Source: Trichoderma breve | Taxonomy: Eukaryota > Ascomycota > Sordariomycetes > Hypocreales > Hypocreaceae | Length of the DNA stretch: 64,000 bases | Direction of reading: 5' to 3' | NCBI RefSeq assembly: GCF_028502605.1 | Contig: NC_079236.1 | Coordinates: 2,728,001-2,792,000, forward strand | In this document: positions 11,015 to 21,251 of the stretch, piece after piece | Position numbering within the stretch: position 1 is the first letter of the stretch | Layout of the letters: every line of letters begins with the position of its first letter | Program-made: the position numbers and the translations under genes | Notes under the pieces: model-generated | Told to the model about the DNA's origin: nothing | Databases searched by the model: none | Seen by the model: the letters and a program-made list of their open reading frames with translations, nothing else

Positions 11015-12097
11015 ATGCCTCTAATAAGCATTACCAACATGCTACCCTTCTGGTCGACCGCTCCTCCGGCAGCCCCAAAGCCCCCTCCTGTTGCTGTTGC
11101 TCCCAAGGAACAGCCAATGCTTAGAATATGCTTCCCGCTGAAAATCCAAAGAGGAGGGAATTCCTGGTGGGAATACGAAGAGTATCGGGTTCTGTTCCGG
11201 GATAGAATGATGTGGCGACAGGCGTTTGGCCTTGATATTGAATATTCTCCTGAAATGAGTTTCAACGACGGTGACCCTGCTTTCAAAAGCCGTTGGTCAA
11301 GTTCAACGTCGGCAGCATCATCGGATATTGACAGTTGTCTTTCCGGCGGGAGCATGTCCTCCAAAACATCATCTCAGCGACTAAAGCATCTCATGACCCG
11401 TATGCTATCAGCGACTTCTTCTCGGTCGGGTAAAAGCAGAGAAACATCGCAGACTTTCACGTCTTCTTCTTCCTCATCAAAACGCTCTACCAAACAGCGT
11501 CAGAAACTCCGACCTGAGCCCCTCAAGTTACTGTCGAAAAAGATGCAGTCCCCTGACAGTGAAGTGGACGAGACGCAACGTCACCGCAACGATGCGCTTC
11601 GCTCACTTGAAGGCAAATCTCAAGCCAAGAATAACATGTCCTTTTCGGCATTTAAGAACATGTTTAATGCACGAGAAATGCAGAAAGAAGACGTACTATC
11701 ACCGGTTCAACGCACTTTTCCTTCTCTACAACCGAAAGCTACACCGCAAGACCAGAGAGTCATCAACCTCTCGTCCGAAGAATGGGCCGATCTCAAAGAT
11801 GATATTCTCAAAGGACTAAAGAGTGATATAGGTGGGATATTTCCCCCTTATACAGAGGGCCAAAAGGTCATGGCCATGCCCGTGCAACATGTAGAGAGCT
11901 TATTGTTCAGAAGGCAGACAGTTCTACCTGGAGAGGGCATGCAAAGGGTTGGTCTGAAAGCAGCATTAGAGAGTATTGAAGCAAATCATTGGGAAGACAT
12001 TATTTTCATCTCGTACAAGGATACGCCGGAGGTGATGAAGTGGTGGCAGACGACAAGGCAGCCGCGAGTGCTTCGATGGGGGAGGAATATGCTTTGA
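11015..12097 (+). CDS. uncharacterised fungal protein
   Basis: An open frame reaches from 10961 to 12097. The ATGs at 10961, 11015 and 11039 are all possible; 11015 gives 360 residues (MPLISITNMLPFW). After a Pro-rich stretch (PPAAPKPPPVAVAPKE) comes a compact block with GNSWWEYEEYRVLFRDRMMW, which looks like a folded domain. A Ser/Lys-rich region follows. The C-terminal 110 residues are hydrophilic with regular helices (LSSEEWADLKDDILKGL; LKAALESIEANHWEDIIFISY). I do not recognise the family and no catalytic motif is visible. Codon use is normal and the frame is long and unbroken, so it is probably a real gene, perhaps restricted to related fungi. Confidence 0.6.
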   Translation: MPLISITNMLPFWSTAPPAAPKPPPVAVAPKEQPMLRICFPLKIQRGGNSWWEYEEYRVLFRDRMMWRQAFGLDIEYSPEMSFNDGDPAFKSRWSSSTSAASSDIDSCLSGGSMSSKTSSQRLKHLMTRMLSATSSRSGKSRETSQTFTSSSSSSKRSTKQRQKLRPEPLKLLSKKMQSPDSEVDETQRHRNDALRSLEGKSQAKNNMSFSAFKNMFNAREMQKEDVLSPVQRTFPSLQPKATPQDQRVINLSSEEWADLKDDILKGLKSDIGGIFPPYTEGQKVMAMPVQHVESLLFRRQTVLPGEGMQRVGLKAALESIEANHWEDIIFISYKDTPEVMKWWQTTRQPRVLRWGRNML

Positions 12098-12469
12098 GGA
12101 AGGGAGTTGTTTGTGAAAGACGAGTTTGAGACGGAGAGGGAAGGCAAAGGATTTGTCCAGTTCGGAGTTGAGTTGTTCCTGGTTTTTTGTACTGTTTGTT
12201 TGCTTACTTGTTTGTTTGTTCTTTATTTTGTGTACTGTCAAGCAACGATATTTACAGTTATCAGGGGAATTTGTTAATGGATATTATTAATTTTCTAAGG
12301 AGTAGCTGTTCAACACCCCAGCGAGTGTGTGAAGTTGAAACATTGTAACCAGAAAGCCGTTTATTTCAGTATTACTGATAAGACATTCCTTTAAGGAGTA
12401 AATATCCAGTTGAGTTCTTCAACCATCTGCTGCGGATCAAAAAAATTATACCTTCTGAGACTGACACAA

Positions 12470-12740
12470 TCCCACGGACGTTAAAGTACCTAGGTAAGCG
12501 ACTACGGCTGCGTATGGGCCGGCTGCAATTGAGTTTTGGAGATGGTATATCGTTTCCCTCAGCTGGCCCTTTCGAGATTTGAACTCTTCTTCTTCAAGGA
12601 CTCTCCATTCATGCTCGTGACAGTTCTCTGCCTCATTTTCTGCCTCGTTTTTTACGACTCTGCCCTCTTTTACTGCTAATTTTTTTAGACAGACTATAAA
12701 GTCTGTCCTGTGTCCCCGTGCAGTTCTCATCGTCGTTTTC
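12470..12740 (-). repeat. left arm of inverted duplication
   Basis: Read on the minus strand, this segment matches 13465-13690 on the plus strand at roughly 80% over about 190 nt. The core shared run encodes AEN-C-EHEWRVL in one frame of each copy. The two arms face each other across about 0.7 kb. Neither arm is an intact gene. This is probably a fossil of an unrecognised mobile or duplicated gene. Confidence 0.7.
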
Positions 12741-13204
12741 CCGCGTCAGATTGCTCTGTTGTCTTCGCAAGAGACTGATGTTTCCCGTTATTTAATAATT
12801 TACAAGTTCCTCTTTTGGGGAGCTTGTTCTGTTTATCTAGCGGAGTTTCTATTTGCCCAGTTGGGCGGGCATAGAAAGAGTTAGCAATCTGTGGTTGAAA
12901 AAGTGATCTCTTCTTGAACCAGCGCTCCTGGGAGACTGGTACGTACTATTTCCGGGCAACCGTTAATCCTGAAGAGTAATCCAACTCTTCTGCAGTGAAC
13001 TTTCTCCACCATCAATCGCAAGTACATCATCAAGATGTCCGAGTCAACGATGGATAAGGCTGTTAACATTGAAAGTGGTGCGGCTGGTGAGAGTTCGGCG
13101 GCCAAGGCAATCAAAGTCAAACTGAAGCAGTTGATGTGGCCATGATATATGTTCAATCCTCCTTGTGAGCCTGTTTTCTAAGTACTTGTAAAAAAAATAG
13201 CTAT

Positions 13205-13390
13205 TATACTAGATACTGGGGTGATATAGCCATAGTAGTAAATACTAGAGAAATATAGTTATAGTAGCAAATACTAGATAGATATAGCTATAGTAGTAAC
13301 TACTAGATAGATATAGCTAGACTAGTAACTAATAGAAGAATATAGCTAGAGTAGCAAATACTAGAGAAACATAGTCATACTGGCAGAATG
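13205..13390. repeat. 29-bp minisatellite, about 6 units
   Basis: Units resemble ACTAGATAGATATAGCTATA followed by GTAGTAACT. Successive copies are 29-30 nt long and differ at a few positions. It sits between the two arms of the inverted duplication. Confidence 0.85.
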
Positions 13391-13464
13391 TAGCATTAGC
13401 AGCAGATATATAGAGAACCCAACTAGATATTTGTTTGTTATGACAACAGCAACCCGAAACGGGC

Positions 13465-13690
13465 ATACGACGCGGGGAACCTGACACAGAGTAAACGACA
13501 GACCTTAGAGTCTGTTAAAGAAGAGATGGCAGCAAAAGGGGGGCTGAATCGTAAAAACAAGGCAGAGAACTGTCGCGAGCATGAATGGAGAGTCCTTGCA
13601 GAAGAAGAGGTCAAATCTCTCCAAAAAAAAAAAAAAAAGCCCCAGCTGGAGGAGACGAGATATCTCCAAAGTCAATTACAGAGACGGAAT
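13465..13690 (+). repeat. right arm of inverted duplication
   Basis: Partner of 12470-12740. A run of 16 A's at 13623-13638 interrupts the shared sequence just after the EHEWRVL-coding part, where the other arm has CGAAAGGG. This suggests slippage after the duplication. Confidence 0.7.
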
Positions 13691-13773
13691 ATTGAGTAGA
13701 ATCCTCTAGGGGGCGTGTCCATGGCGCATAGATCATGTTGGTTTGGTTGAGCAAGACCTCTTGGAGCCCCTGT

Positions 13774-14645
13774 TCAAAAGCATCGTTGTTGCAGTAGTTC
13801 GAGAGGCTTCCGAATCATGAAGCGGGTCAAAGCCGTGACTTTATTCCAGTCCCATCCATTTTGTAGAGCTTGAGGCCGAGAGAGAACGTGGAAAGGGTAA
13901 AAGACTCTATCCCAACTGCGCGGGGGTGGGATTGTCAGGTAGTACTCGAACTCGTACTGCGTGAGACCGTACTTGGATCCAATCTGGACAAGAGTGGGAT
14001 ATATAGCCCTGCCAGCCTCAATTGCAGAAGCCCGAGCGTCGCAGGGCTTGTCTTCGCTGACACAAAAAAGGTTCCGCGAATTGAGCCCGGAAAGCAAACG
14101 GTCGACTATAGGGAGCCTGGCCCCTGTTTTGAGTACTTCTAACGCCTCTTTGTGCTCTTCTAGAGTCCACCGCTGCCATGCCTTGATTTGGTCCACATGT
14201 AGAATCTCCAAATGGAAAATGTGAGACGTGGTGGCGACATTCGACAGCGCGTTGTATATCCATGCCCATTGACTTTTGCGCTTGTCGAAAGACATGTTCT
14301 CATCATCATGGCAATTGAACCATGAGGCAACCAAAGGCGGATGGAGGGGCGGGTTTCTCTTCTTGGAGAAGTTGACAGCTGTCGCAATGAAGCATACGTT
14401 GGGATTGGCGTGGTATGCAATGCGGTTGTTCTCCTTGATGGCGAATGGGTATATGGCCTCAAAAGAGATGGCGCGGGGACCTGGGCGTCCATGACAAGGG
14501 AGTTCCAGTATAGTCGCAGACTCTCGTTACCATTTCGCCGTTGTGAGGCTGTAGAGAGTCGATCAAGCCTGTGAACATTGGTCCAAAGCCCGTATCCAAT
14601 GTTTCCGGGGTTGCAAGAGGTGATTTCTATTATAGGAGTGTCCAT
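13774..14645 (-). pseudogene. frameshifted unknown gene
   Basis: On the minus strand a frame opens at the ATG at 14645 (MDTPIIEITSCNPGN) and runs in register to about 14530. The reading then continues naturally only in another frame, just after a TAA: ESATILELPCHGRPGPRA, and so on to a stop at 13774, about 250 codons with protein-like composition. One small indel near 14525-14540 would explain the break. The downstream frame has no early ATG, so it is unlikely to be a gene on its own. Notable blocks are IKENNRIAYHANPNVCFIAT, WAWIYNALSNVATTSHIFHL and YYLTIPPPRSWDRVFYPFHV. I do not recognise the family. It lies between minisatellites in a relic-rich region. Confidence 0.6.
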
Positions 14646-14680
14646 TTATTTAGCCTCCCAAGTTGGCTATTCAACTATTG

Positions 14681-14925
14681 CTACTTTCATCTACTATCTG
14701 CCAACTTCTTCCAGTATTATATAATCTCTTCCATTAACCGGTAGTTCTTCTAGTATCATTTACTCTCTTCTAGTATCCACTACTCTCTTCTAATATCTGC
14801 TACTCTCTTTTAATATCTACTTCTCTCTTCTAGTATCGATACTTTAGTTTACTATCCGCTACTTTCTTCTACTACTTGCTACTCTCTTCTGCTGTCGTTA
14901 CTTTCTTCTACTATCTGGTAACAAC
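14681..14925. repeat. 20-bp minisatellite, about 12 units
   Basis: The unit is close to TACTCTCTTCTAGTATCCAC. Three exact-length copies fill 14761-14820, and diverged copies extend on both sides with a steady period of 19-20. The plus strand is pyrimidine-rich. Confidence 0.9.
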
Positions 14926-15535
14926 TATAGTTACAATTCGTTCATGCTTTGAAAGAGATCCCAATATTCCCGCTTTACACTTGTCCTTGATCTCCTTTCT
15001 TCCCTCGTCGTCCGTCTATCTGCTCTGCCTGCCTGCCTGTGTTTACGCTGCGACTTTTGCCGTTTTTGATCTACTGTGTAGATCAGTCCCCTATCTTCCT
15101 TCGTCGTTCGCGTTTTTGCCCGCGGTAGCAGCGCCTTTAGTTCTTCCTCTTGTTGGACCAGTTCCCTCCTTTTTCTTGCACTTTTTGTTTGGCGTCAAAG
15201 CAAGGGGTTCCAAAGGCTGCTGTCTACGTGTTTACGCCTACGTTTGCAGCCGGCATCATGTCTCCCAGCAACAAGTTCCTTCCCAATTGCTTTATATTTA
15301 TCTGCCAACCGTATATTGTATATCTCTCCCAGACAAGCAGCTCAGCAGAAGAGAAGTGCATCTCTAACTGTACTTCCGGCATAACAATCACACAAGCGCC
15401 ATCGTCAGACGGACGCTTCTACTTCCCCCTCACCTCTCTCTCACCTCCCCCTCAATCGTCTTCCCGTCGGACATTCCGTGGGCGGAACATTGTACAAGAT
15501 GACGACGAGGAGGATGGCGTCTCCGTGATCTACCT

Positions 15536-16555
15536 AGCCTATATATCGCCTCACAACCTAGCTACACATGGGTAGTAATCGTTGCAGTGGATGAAGCGGC
15601 CAACATGAACCGGGCGGACCTCTACTGCGTCTGGGGCAACACTCTCTCCCCTTGCTTCCTTTTTGGCGACCCTAAGCAGCTACCTCCGACCGTTTTGACA
15701 ACCAACGATGAAGATGATGGCGACAACTTTCTCAACCGCTTCGCAAAATCTGGCGACATATCCCCCCTCCTTTTTTTCTAGGCCAGTGGCATCCCCGTCT
15801 ATCGTCTTACAACGCAGTTGCGGATGGGTAACGGGCTTTTCGATATGGTCTCTCGCATCATCTACCAAGGGGTGCCCCATGTATATGCCACTATCTGCAA
15901 CGTTGCGACAGCCTCTTTTGACTCTGGTAGGCCCCTGGAGAACTACATACAAGAAAAGTACCCGATTGTCACCCCTTCCCCCGAGGGCAAGCTCCTACCG
16001 GTCTTTATACACACTCCAAGCGCCCGAGTGCATACCAATGATACTACAGGCTCCAAGAAGAGCGTTGACCAGGTCACCATTGCCCTGGATTTCATGGTCG
16101 ATCTAGTCAAATCCAAAAACATTGACCTCTCTAAGATCGGCATCATCTCGCCATATGCGGCCAATGTGGAGCTCCTCGACCGCATGATACGCAAAAACGC
16201 CGCATACGAGGCGCTCAAGGGCACCCCTCCGGCGTCGACAGTTGATTCGTTCCAAGGTCAAGAAAACGATATCATCTTTGTCGTAATGGGCACCGCCTAC
16301 CCCAGACCTAGGCCTAGGTTCACAGCCCAGGAGCAGCGTCTTAATGTGATGCTTATATAGCGTTGTAGTAGATGTAGTAGATGTAGTAGATGTAGTAGCT
16401 ATAACATAGTGATCGGGGATATTTATGTCACTGAAGAATTGGTGGATGACGAGGGCAATGGCTTGATCAAGTCAAGATATAATGGCAGTAAATTGCTGGT
16501 AGAGTATCTTAAACGTCAAGGTTATTTCGTCAAGGCCTCACTCAATCCCTCGTAA
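15536..16555 (+). pseudogene. decayed SF1 (UPF1/DNA2-like) helicase, C-terminal half
   Basis: In successive segments of one reading sense the translation shows superfamily-1 helicase motifs in the right order: the Walker B-like VDEAANMNRADLY, motif III GDPKQLPPTV, GIPVYRLTTQLRMGNGLFD, ISPYAANVELLDRMI, STVDSFQGQENDIIFV (motif V) and RLNVML (start of motif VI), then IGDIYVTEELVDD. A stop at 15779 separates the second and third blocks. Motif VI is destroyed: after RLNVML come a stop and a 9-bp repeat expansion. The short piece at 15540-15580 matches the DNA that encodes the RLTTQL motif, so the 5' part is also rearranged. The ATP-binding N-terminal half is missing. Not functional. Confidence 0.85.
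16364..16401. repeat. 9-bp tandem repeat inside helicase motif VI
   Basis: TGTAGTAGA is repeated about 3.5 times, in frame, exactly where the conserved Thr-Arg-Ala-Arg-type helicase motif VI should be. Confidence 0.8.
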
Positions 16556-17511
16556 GATCTAGAAATCGTTTCACAGAGCTGGCCGGCTCATCACCATCCC
16601 GGTTACCAAAGAATCAGATTGCGAGGATCAGGCCCGTTTCTTCTCCATCATTTTACCTTTAAAGTACAACAATCGAATTCAACAATGATGATAAGCTATC
16701 GAAAATAGCCTGAAACTTTATGAAACGCCAACTTAGTTATGCAGCATCTCAGCGCAGAGCACGATTTGCTGGGCGTGATCAGGGCCATTGAAGGGCTGCA
16801 ATTTCCCTCCCAGCTTCAAAAAACGGTACCAAGGTTCTTCGCTAGTCCATGATCTGATGTCTTGCATCGACGTTCAAGATTTGTTCACATCTGAAGGGAG
16901 TTATCAAGGTGCTTCGCTAGATCGTCGTTGTCTTCCCGATATCTCATTGTCGTCAGTTGACCGAACTGTTGTATGGTTGAGTGGGTAGTGTCTCTGTCAA
17001 AACGATCCTGTAAGGGAATCTGGGCCTGGTGTGACGATGAAGCTGCCGTCACCAACACCACAAGGCCGGTGTGTACGGCCGACATAACCATCACCAACGC
17101 TTTGTTGTCGTCCCTTGACCACTGGGCAACTCGTGGCGTCTCATATTCTCTCCGTCTTCTTCTGTCCGTAGTATTTTCCTAGCCATGCTGGCTTCCAGCC
17201 ACTTACTTTTCTGCCCTTCAACTATACCTGTTGTTCTATAGCTGAGTATTTTCTAATCATCAATAACGCTTCCTCGGCGGGTTTCTATACAGATGGGCCA
17301 CCAAGTAAGAACCCTTTGGTATTTTCACTGAGATACACTGCCAGATGTCTCAATATCGTGTTTGCATATTGCCGTAGACAAGTGAATAAGGTATTTACTG
17401 TGAATTCTCTGGGAGGCTTGAGCAACCAATTTGATGAAGGAGTGCATTCTCCGACACATTCATTACATGCTTAGACAAAGAATGCATTGTGAAAAAAAGA
17501 AAAAGGAGAAG
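16556..17511. other. relic-rich intergenic stretch
   Basis: No intact gene. The stretch 17317-17440 resembles the flanks that accompany the Pol III-like repeats at 20.3-20.5 kb (shared TACACTG-CAGAT-TCTCA and TGAATAAGGTATTTA). Confidence 0.5.
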
Positions 17512-17697
17512 AAAAAAAGACTCTCCGTTGGAAATTCGAACTTGAGACTTCGTCAACAAAAAAGAATAAGGTGCAGTTGCCTAGGGACGCCAATTTTTAG
17601 GTCGGAATCGCGCCAGTCCTCGAAAGGAGCTGGCCCATAGGCAACTACACCACTCCCGAGGGAGCGATAGGTGTAACGTTTTTTACTCTTATATATG
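17512..17697 (-). repeat. Pol III-like structured repeat, copy A
   Basis: Read on the minus strand: a TATA-like ATATATAAGAG at 17697-17687, then a hairpin-forming CTCCCTCGGGAG, an A-box-like TGGTGTAGTTGCCTA, a second hairpin around CCAGCTCC, the complementary stem TAGGCAACTGCACC, a B-box-like AGTTCGAATTTCC near 17540, and a run of seven T's (17518-17512) as a possible Pol III stop. Copies B and C share the same order. It could be a tRNA-derived SINE or a family of small RNA genes. Confidence 0.6.
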
Positions 17698-19710
17698 ATC
17701 CTCCAGAGGACCCTTTTCCATGTAGCATTCGAGTTCACCAGTTCAAGCATAAATGCCAAGTCCTATCTGCAAATTACGGACTCACCTTTGGGGAAGAGAG
17801 CGGCAGTATCTGATTCTCGGGGGCTTTGGTATAAACAAGTAATATTGCCGAATTCTTACGTTCCCTTTGATGCAAATCAACGAGGTCCATCTTTATCAGG
17901 TAGTACAAAGAGACAACCTTGAACCTATGACCGAGATAGTGCGTATTATAGAAGGTCTCCCTGATATTCGGGAGAGATTCACAGAAATAGATAAGATCAT
18001 GTACGTGCAGACAACATGTATTTACCAGCGACTTCAACAATAATTGCAGGTCAAAAGGACTGGCAAGACCCAAGCTAGAAAATGAGTAAGTAAAGGGATT
18101 CATGCCGCTGTGCCCCCCTTATGATATTGAGGTCTAACGCTGGGCTTGTTCACTCTTGGACCCTGACGAGATAGAAGGACCCCCCCCCCCTCGGCCCTAT
18201 GAGGTAAACTGATTACTACTATAGGTATTAGGTATGGTGTGGGTGTTGTTTCCTAAAAATATGGCGCTCCTTCACGATCTTTACTTCGTTCGCTGTCCTT
18301 GGAAAGAGTTCGATTTCGGAGCCCTTCAAAAGCTGGCAGCCTGTCCATTTCTCTATCATTTGCTAGGTTTCTGTATCTCTTGCTTTTTGCCTCCGCGTCT
18401 TGTATCATCATGGTATCAAAGTGCTCTGCGTGGTTTCGAGTGGTTTCTAGCGCTCGATTTGCAGGGGCGTTGCCATTCTGAACGAGCGATGAGGTCGAGA
18501 CTGCATCATGATGAGAGTGTGCCATTTGCGTCTCTCCCCTGACTGTTGCAGCTAGGAGTTCTTCGTTTCTATGATGCCTGTTAGTCATCTGGAGAGTTGC
18601 TGACCTACTTATCACCTCCTGTGTCGGTTCTGTGCTGTTCGAGGTAGCCTCCCCAGCCAGGTCGATAATCTCTCGTGAAGGTCGGCAGACCATCCTCCAT
18701 TACTCGGAACTTCATCCCACTAAAGCTGTTCGTCAAGGATGGCAGGTTTTCTGAGCTCTTCAAAGACGGGAACTTTACCTTGGAGGGGATCTGTCAAAAG
18801 TCTGTCGAGACGCTGAAGGCCCTTGACCGAGTGCCTCATACAAGCCCCATAAACAAGTATGTGTCCCCTGACAGACGCCCAAACCAGATATGCAGCAACC
18901 CACTATGGGGGGACGTTGTATGTAATGGTTTGATCCTTCGAAGGAAGGCCTACGGGATCTGCGACTTCCGTCTTCAGATACCCTACCTGAAAGCGCTTAA
19001 CGTACCGTCGGGATCCTCAAAGAGCGGAGAAAGGTCGCCATGAAATTCCCAAACGACTTGCTCACTGAAGAGGACCTCCTGGGTTCTCGTTTCGCTTCTT
19101 GGAGGAATGAAACTGTGTCTGTGATTCTCGTGGTGTTAGTTAGTGAGCTCATTGTTCTAATTGATCATCTTCAGAGTCAGATATTCGGTCAACGTATTGC
19201 GTCGAGGTGTTGGGATGCCTTCCTCAGCACCCGGCTCAGCTTCAGCCGGCTCATCCATTACGAGTGGGCTGTCTTTTGTTTCCAGGATGAGCATCTCTGT
19301 TCCGCTAAATCAAGAACTCTCTTTATATTGTGCGGGTAGGACCTTTGTCAAAAGGGATTCGGCCGTTGGAGGTGGATAAATTCATGGCAGTCGAGTTCGA
19401 TTGATCACGTTCAGAGGTGCGTATGGAGGAGCAAAATAGCGAAGACGAGGCGAGAGAACAAAGAGAATGTTGCAGAAGAAAGCAGAAGGGTGCCTACTTT
19501 CTCTCATGAATGCGTTTCAGCTGCCAGGTAGTGCCAGCTGCACCTGTGGCTACCTGATTTCTCTCAGGGTTTAGCAGCAGGCAGAGGTACCAGTCTGAGT
19601 TACTTCTCCCCCTTTACGCTTAATCTCTTCTGGCTATTTCAGAATCGTCAATCAATTTCTTTTGGATCATAATAGCCCCCCCAAGGGAGTTTGATCTGCC
19701 CGTCTATGCG
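17698..19710. other. accessory stretch with unrecognised open frames
   Basis: Contains a C-run near 18181 and several open frames of 100-146 codons (for example 18253-18693 minus and 18675-19043 plus) that overlap on opposite strands. On the minus strand from 19300 to 18600 short protein-like pieces recur in different frames, such as VLFSEQVVWEFHGDLSP and KFRVMEDGLPTFTRDY, so one broken gene in that direction is likely. No family was recognised. Confidence 0.35.
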
Positions 19711-19772
19711 CTCTCTCGTATGAGTTAAATGGAAGACTCTTCTCGTGACATTACATTCGCAAATATATTAGG

Positions 19773-19955
19773 GAAAAAAAAGAAATCCTGTTCAAAATTC
19801 GAACCCACGACCAAAAAAGAATAAGGTGCTTGCTATCATCGTAAGGCTCAATGTGAACTGAACGTACCAGCCCCCTAAGGGGTCTGGTTTACCTCCCTAG
19901 GCAACTGCACCACCCCGAGGGGCGACAGGAACTGCATTATTTACTCCTATATACC
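19773..19955 (-). repeat. Pol III-like structured repeat, copy B
   Basis: On the minus strand: GGTATATAGGAG (19955-19944) as a TATA-like site, TCCTGTC at the 5' end, hairpin CCCCTCGGGG, A-box-like TGGTGCAGTTGCC (about 19913-19899), hairpin CCAGACCCC/GGGGGCTGG, B-box-like GGGTTCGAATTTT (19806-19795), ACAGGA that can pair with the 5' TCCTGT, then eight T's. The overall plan is that of a tRNA-like gene with a large insert between the boxes. This copy has lost the stem complement next to GCACCTTATTC. Confidence 0.7.
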
Positions 19956-20127
19956 TTAGGATCTACCTATAGCTAGTTTCTTCATTGTTATCAATACCGT
20001 GATATATAATACTGCCATGCATCTCAATACTATGCATGTACGCATCTTGTATAATTATTTGTGAGCTCTCTGACGGCCAGTCTGAAGGCGTACGTTTTCC
20101 CGGACATTATACTTGCAAACAGAGTAG

Positions 20128-20303
20128 AAAAAAAGAGGCCTGTTTTAAATTCGAACTCACGACCAAAAATGAAGAATAAGGTGCAGTGGCCTACCTCAAG
20201 ACGAGTCCGGATACGTACCAGTCCCCTAGAGGCTCTGGTCCGGTAGGCCACTGCACCACCCCCGAGAGGGCGACAGGAACTATGTTATTTACCCTTATAT
20301 ACC
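20128..20303 (-). repeat. Pol III-like structured repeat, copy C
   Basis: On the minus strand: GGTATATAAGGG (20303-20292), start near GTTCCTGTC at 20280, hairpin around CCCTCTCGGGGG, A-box-like TGGTGCAGTGGCCTACC, a perfectly complementary GGTAGGCCACTGCACC at 20195-20180, B-box-like GAGTTCGAATTT near 20150, ACAGG able to pair with the 5' CCTGT, and seven T's at 20134-20128. It is offset by 355 bp from copy B, and the flanks on both sides also match, so B and C are a tandem duplication of a larger unit. Confidence 0.7.
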
Positions 20304-21251
20304 TTAGTACTGACCTGTGAAGAGAGAGAACATTGGTTATCATCTTTCACGGGCTTCTGTATCATTATCATGATATACACTGTCAGATATCTCACTTCTG
20401 TGCATATGGCATACATGAATAAGGTATTTATTACTGCTCTTTGGTGAGATTGATATCCCCCCTTCTCCTCCACCAACCAGTTTGACAAAAAACGTACAGC
20501 ACACCTAAAAACCAGTCTCCTCCAAGAAATATATATACTACAGTACATGTATTAAGTAAGAGTCCAGTATCTCATCAGCCTCGTCATCGTTGAATACATG
20601 AAAAGAAGAAAGCCAGCTTCAGGAATTTTTTTATATAACAGAAGCCGCGCACTCCGGAATCCATCCCAGCACATATCCAGCGCATTCAATGTGCCAAAAC
20701 CGTGTATTGTCCCAGCCAGCTTGCGAGCGTCTCCAAAATAAAAGCCCTCCTCCCAAATAACCCCCCCTTCCCTCCCAGACCTCAAGCGGTCCGAGGTGGC
20801 CTAGAAACGCCATGCACTATGCCTTGAGTCAAAATATAGAGAAGCTGCTCCCACTTCCCACCTCAGTGGACCAAACAAGAAAAAACAAAATAAAAACGCC
20901 TTTTTCAAATGGGTATATGGTGTACCGTTTGTTGATAGCCAATCGTCTTCTTTTTCAAAACTCTCTGGCCAGTGGGTGCTGCTCGGACGTCTCGCTGTAT
21001 CGCACTCGGCTTGATCTCGCCGACGGGTCAGATTGATAATCTATCGCTCCTTGTGCTTGATTTAAGCATGCTCCCAGGTGTTCGAACGCCTGCGGCAAGG
21101 GCATACTTTGTATGCGTTGCTCTTTGCGACGCAGCTGTAGTCGAAGAGATAATCGCTTCTTGGCGCACATCTTTTCTGACTCTTTTTAAATTCTCATTTC
21201 TCCATGCCGGTCGGGCATGCTGAGTTTGGCTCTGTTGTAAAATCCACCAAA
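20304..21251. other. repeat flank and 3' region of the arrestin gene
   Basis: 20340-20470 is the right flank of the repeat unit (compare 17317-17440 and 19956-20050). The remainder is the 3' side of the minus-strand arrestin-fold gene. No coding frame is supported. Confidence 0.5.

Noticed and set aside
10675..11364. 229-codon minus-strand frame
   Set aside because: It overlaps the plus-strand gene at 11.0-12.1 kb and crosses the tandem duplication; composition is not protein-like.
13195..14930. CRISPR-like array suggested by regular repeats
   Set aside because: The units are contiguous tandem copies without unique spacers, in a fungal nuclear genome.
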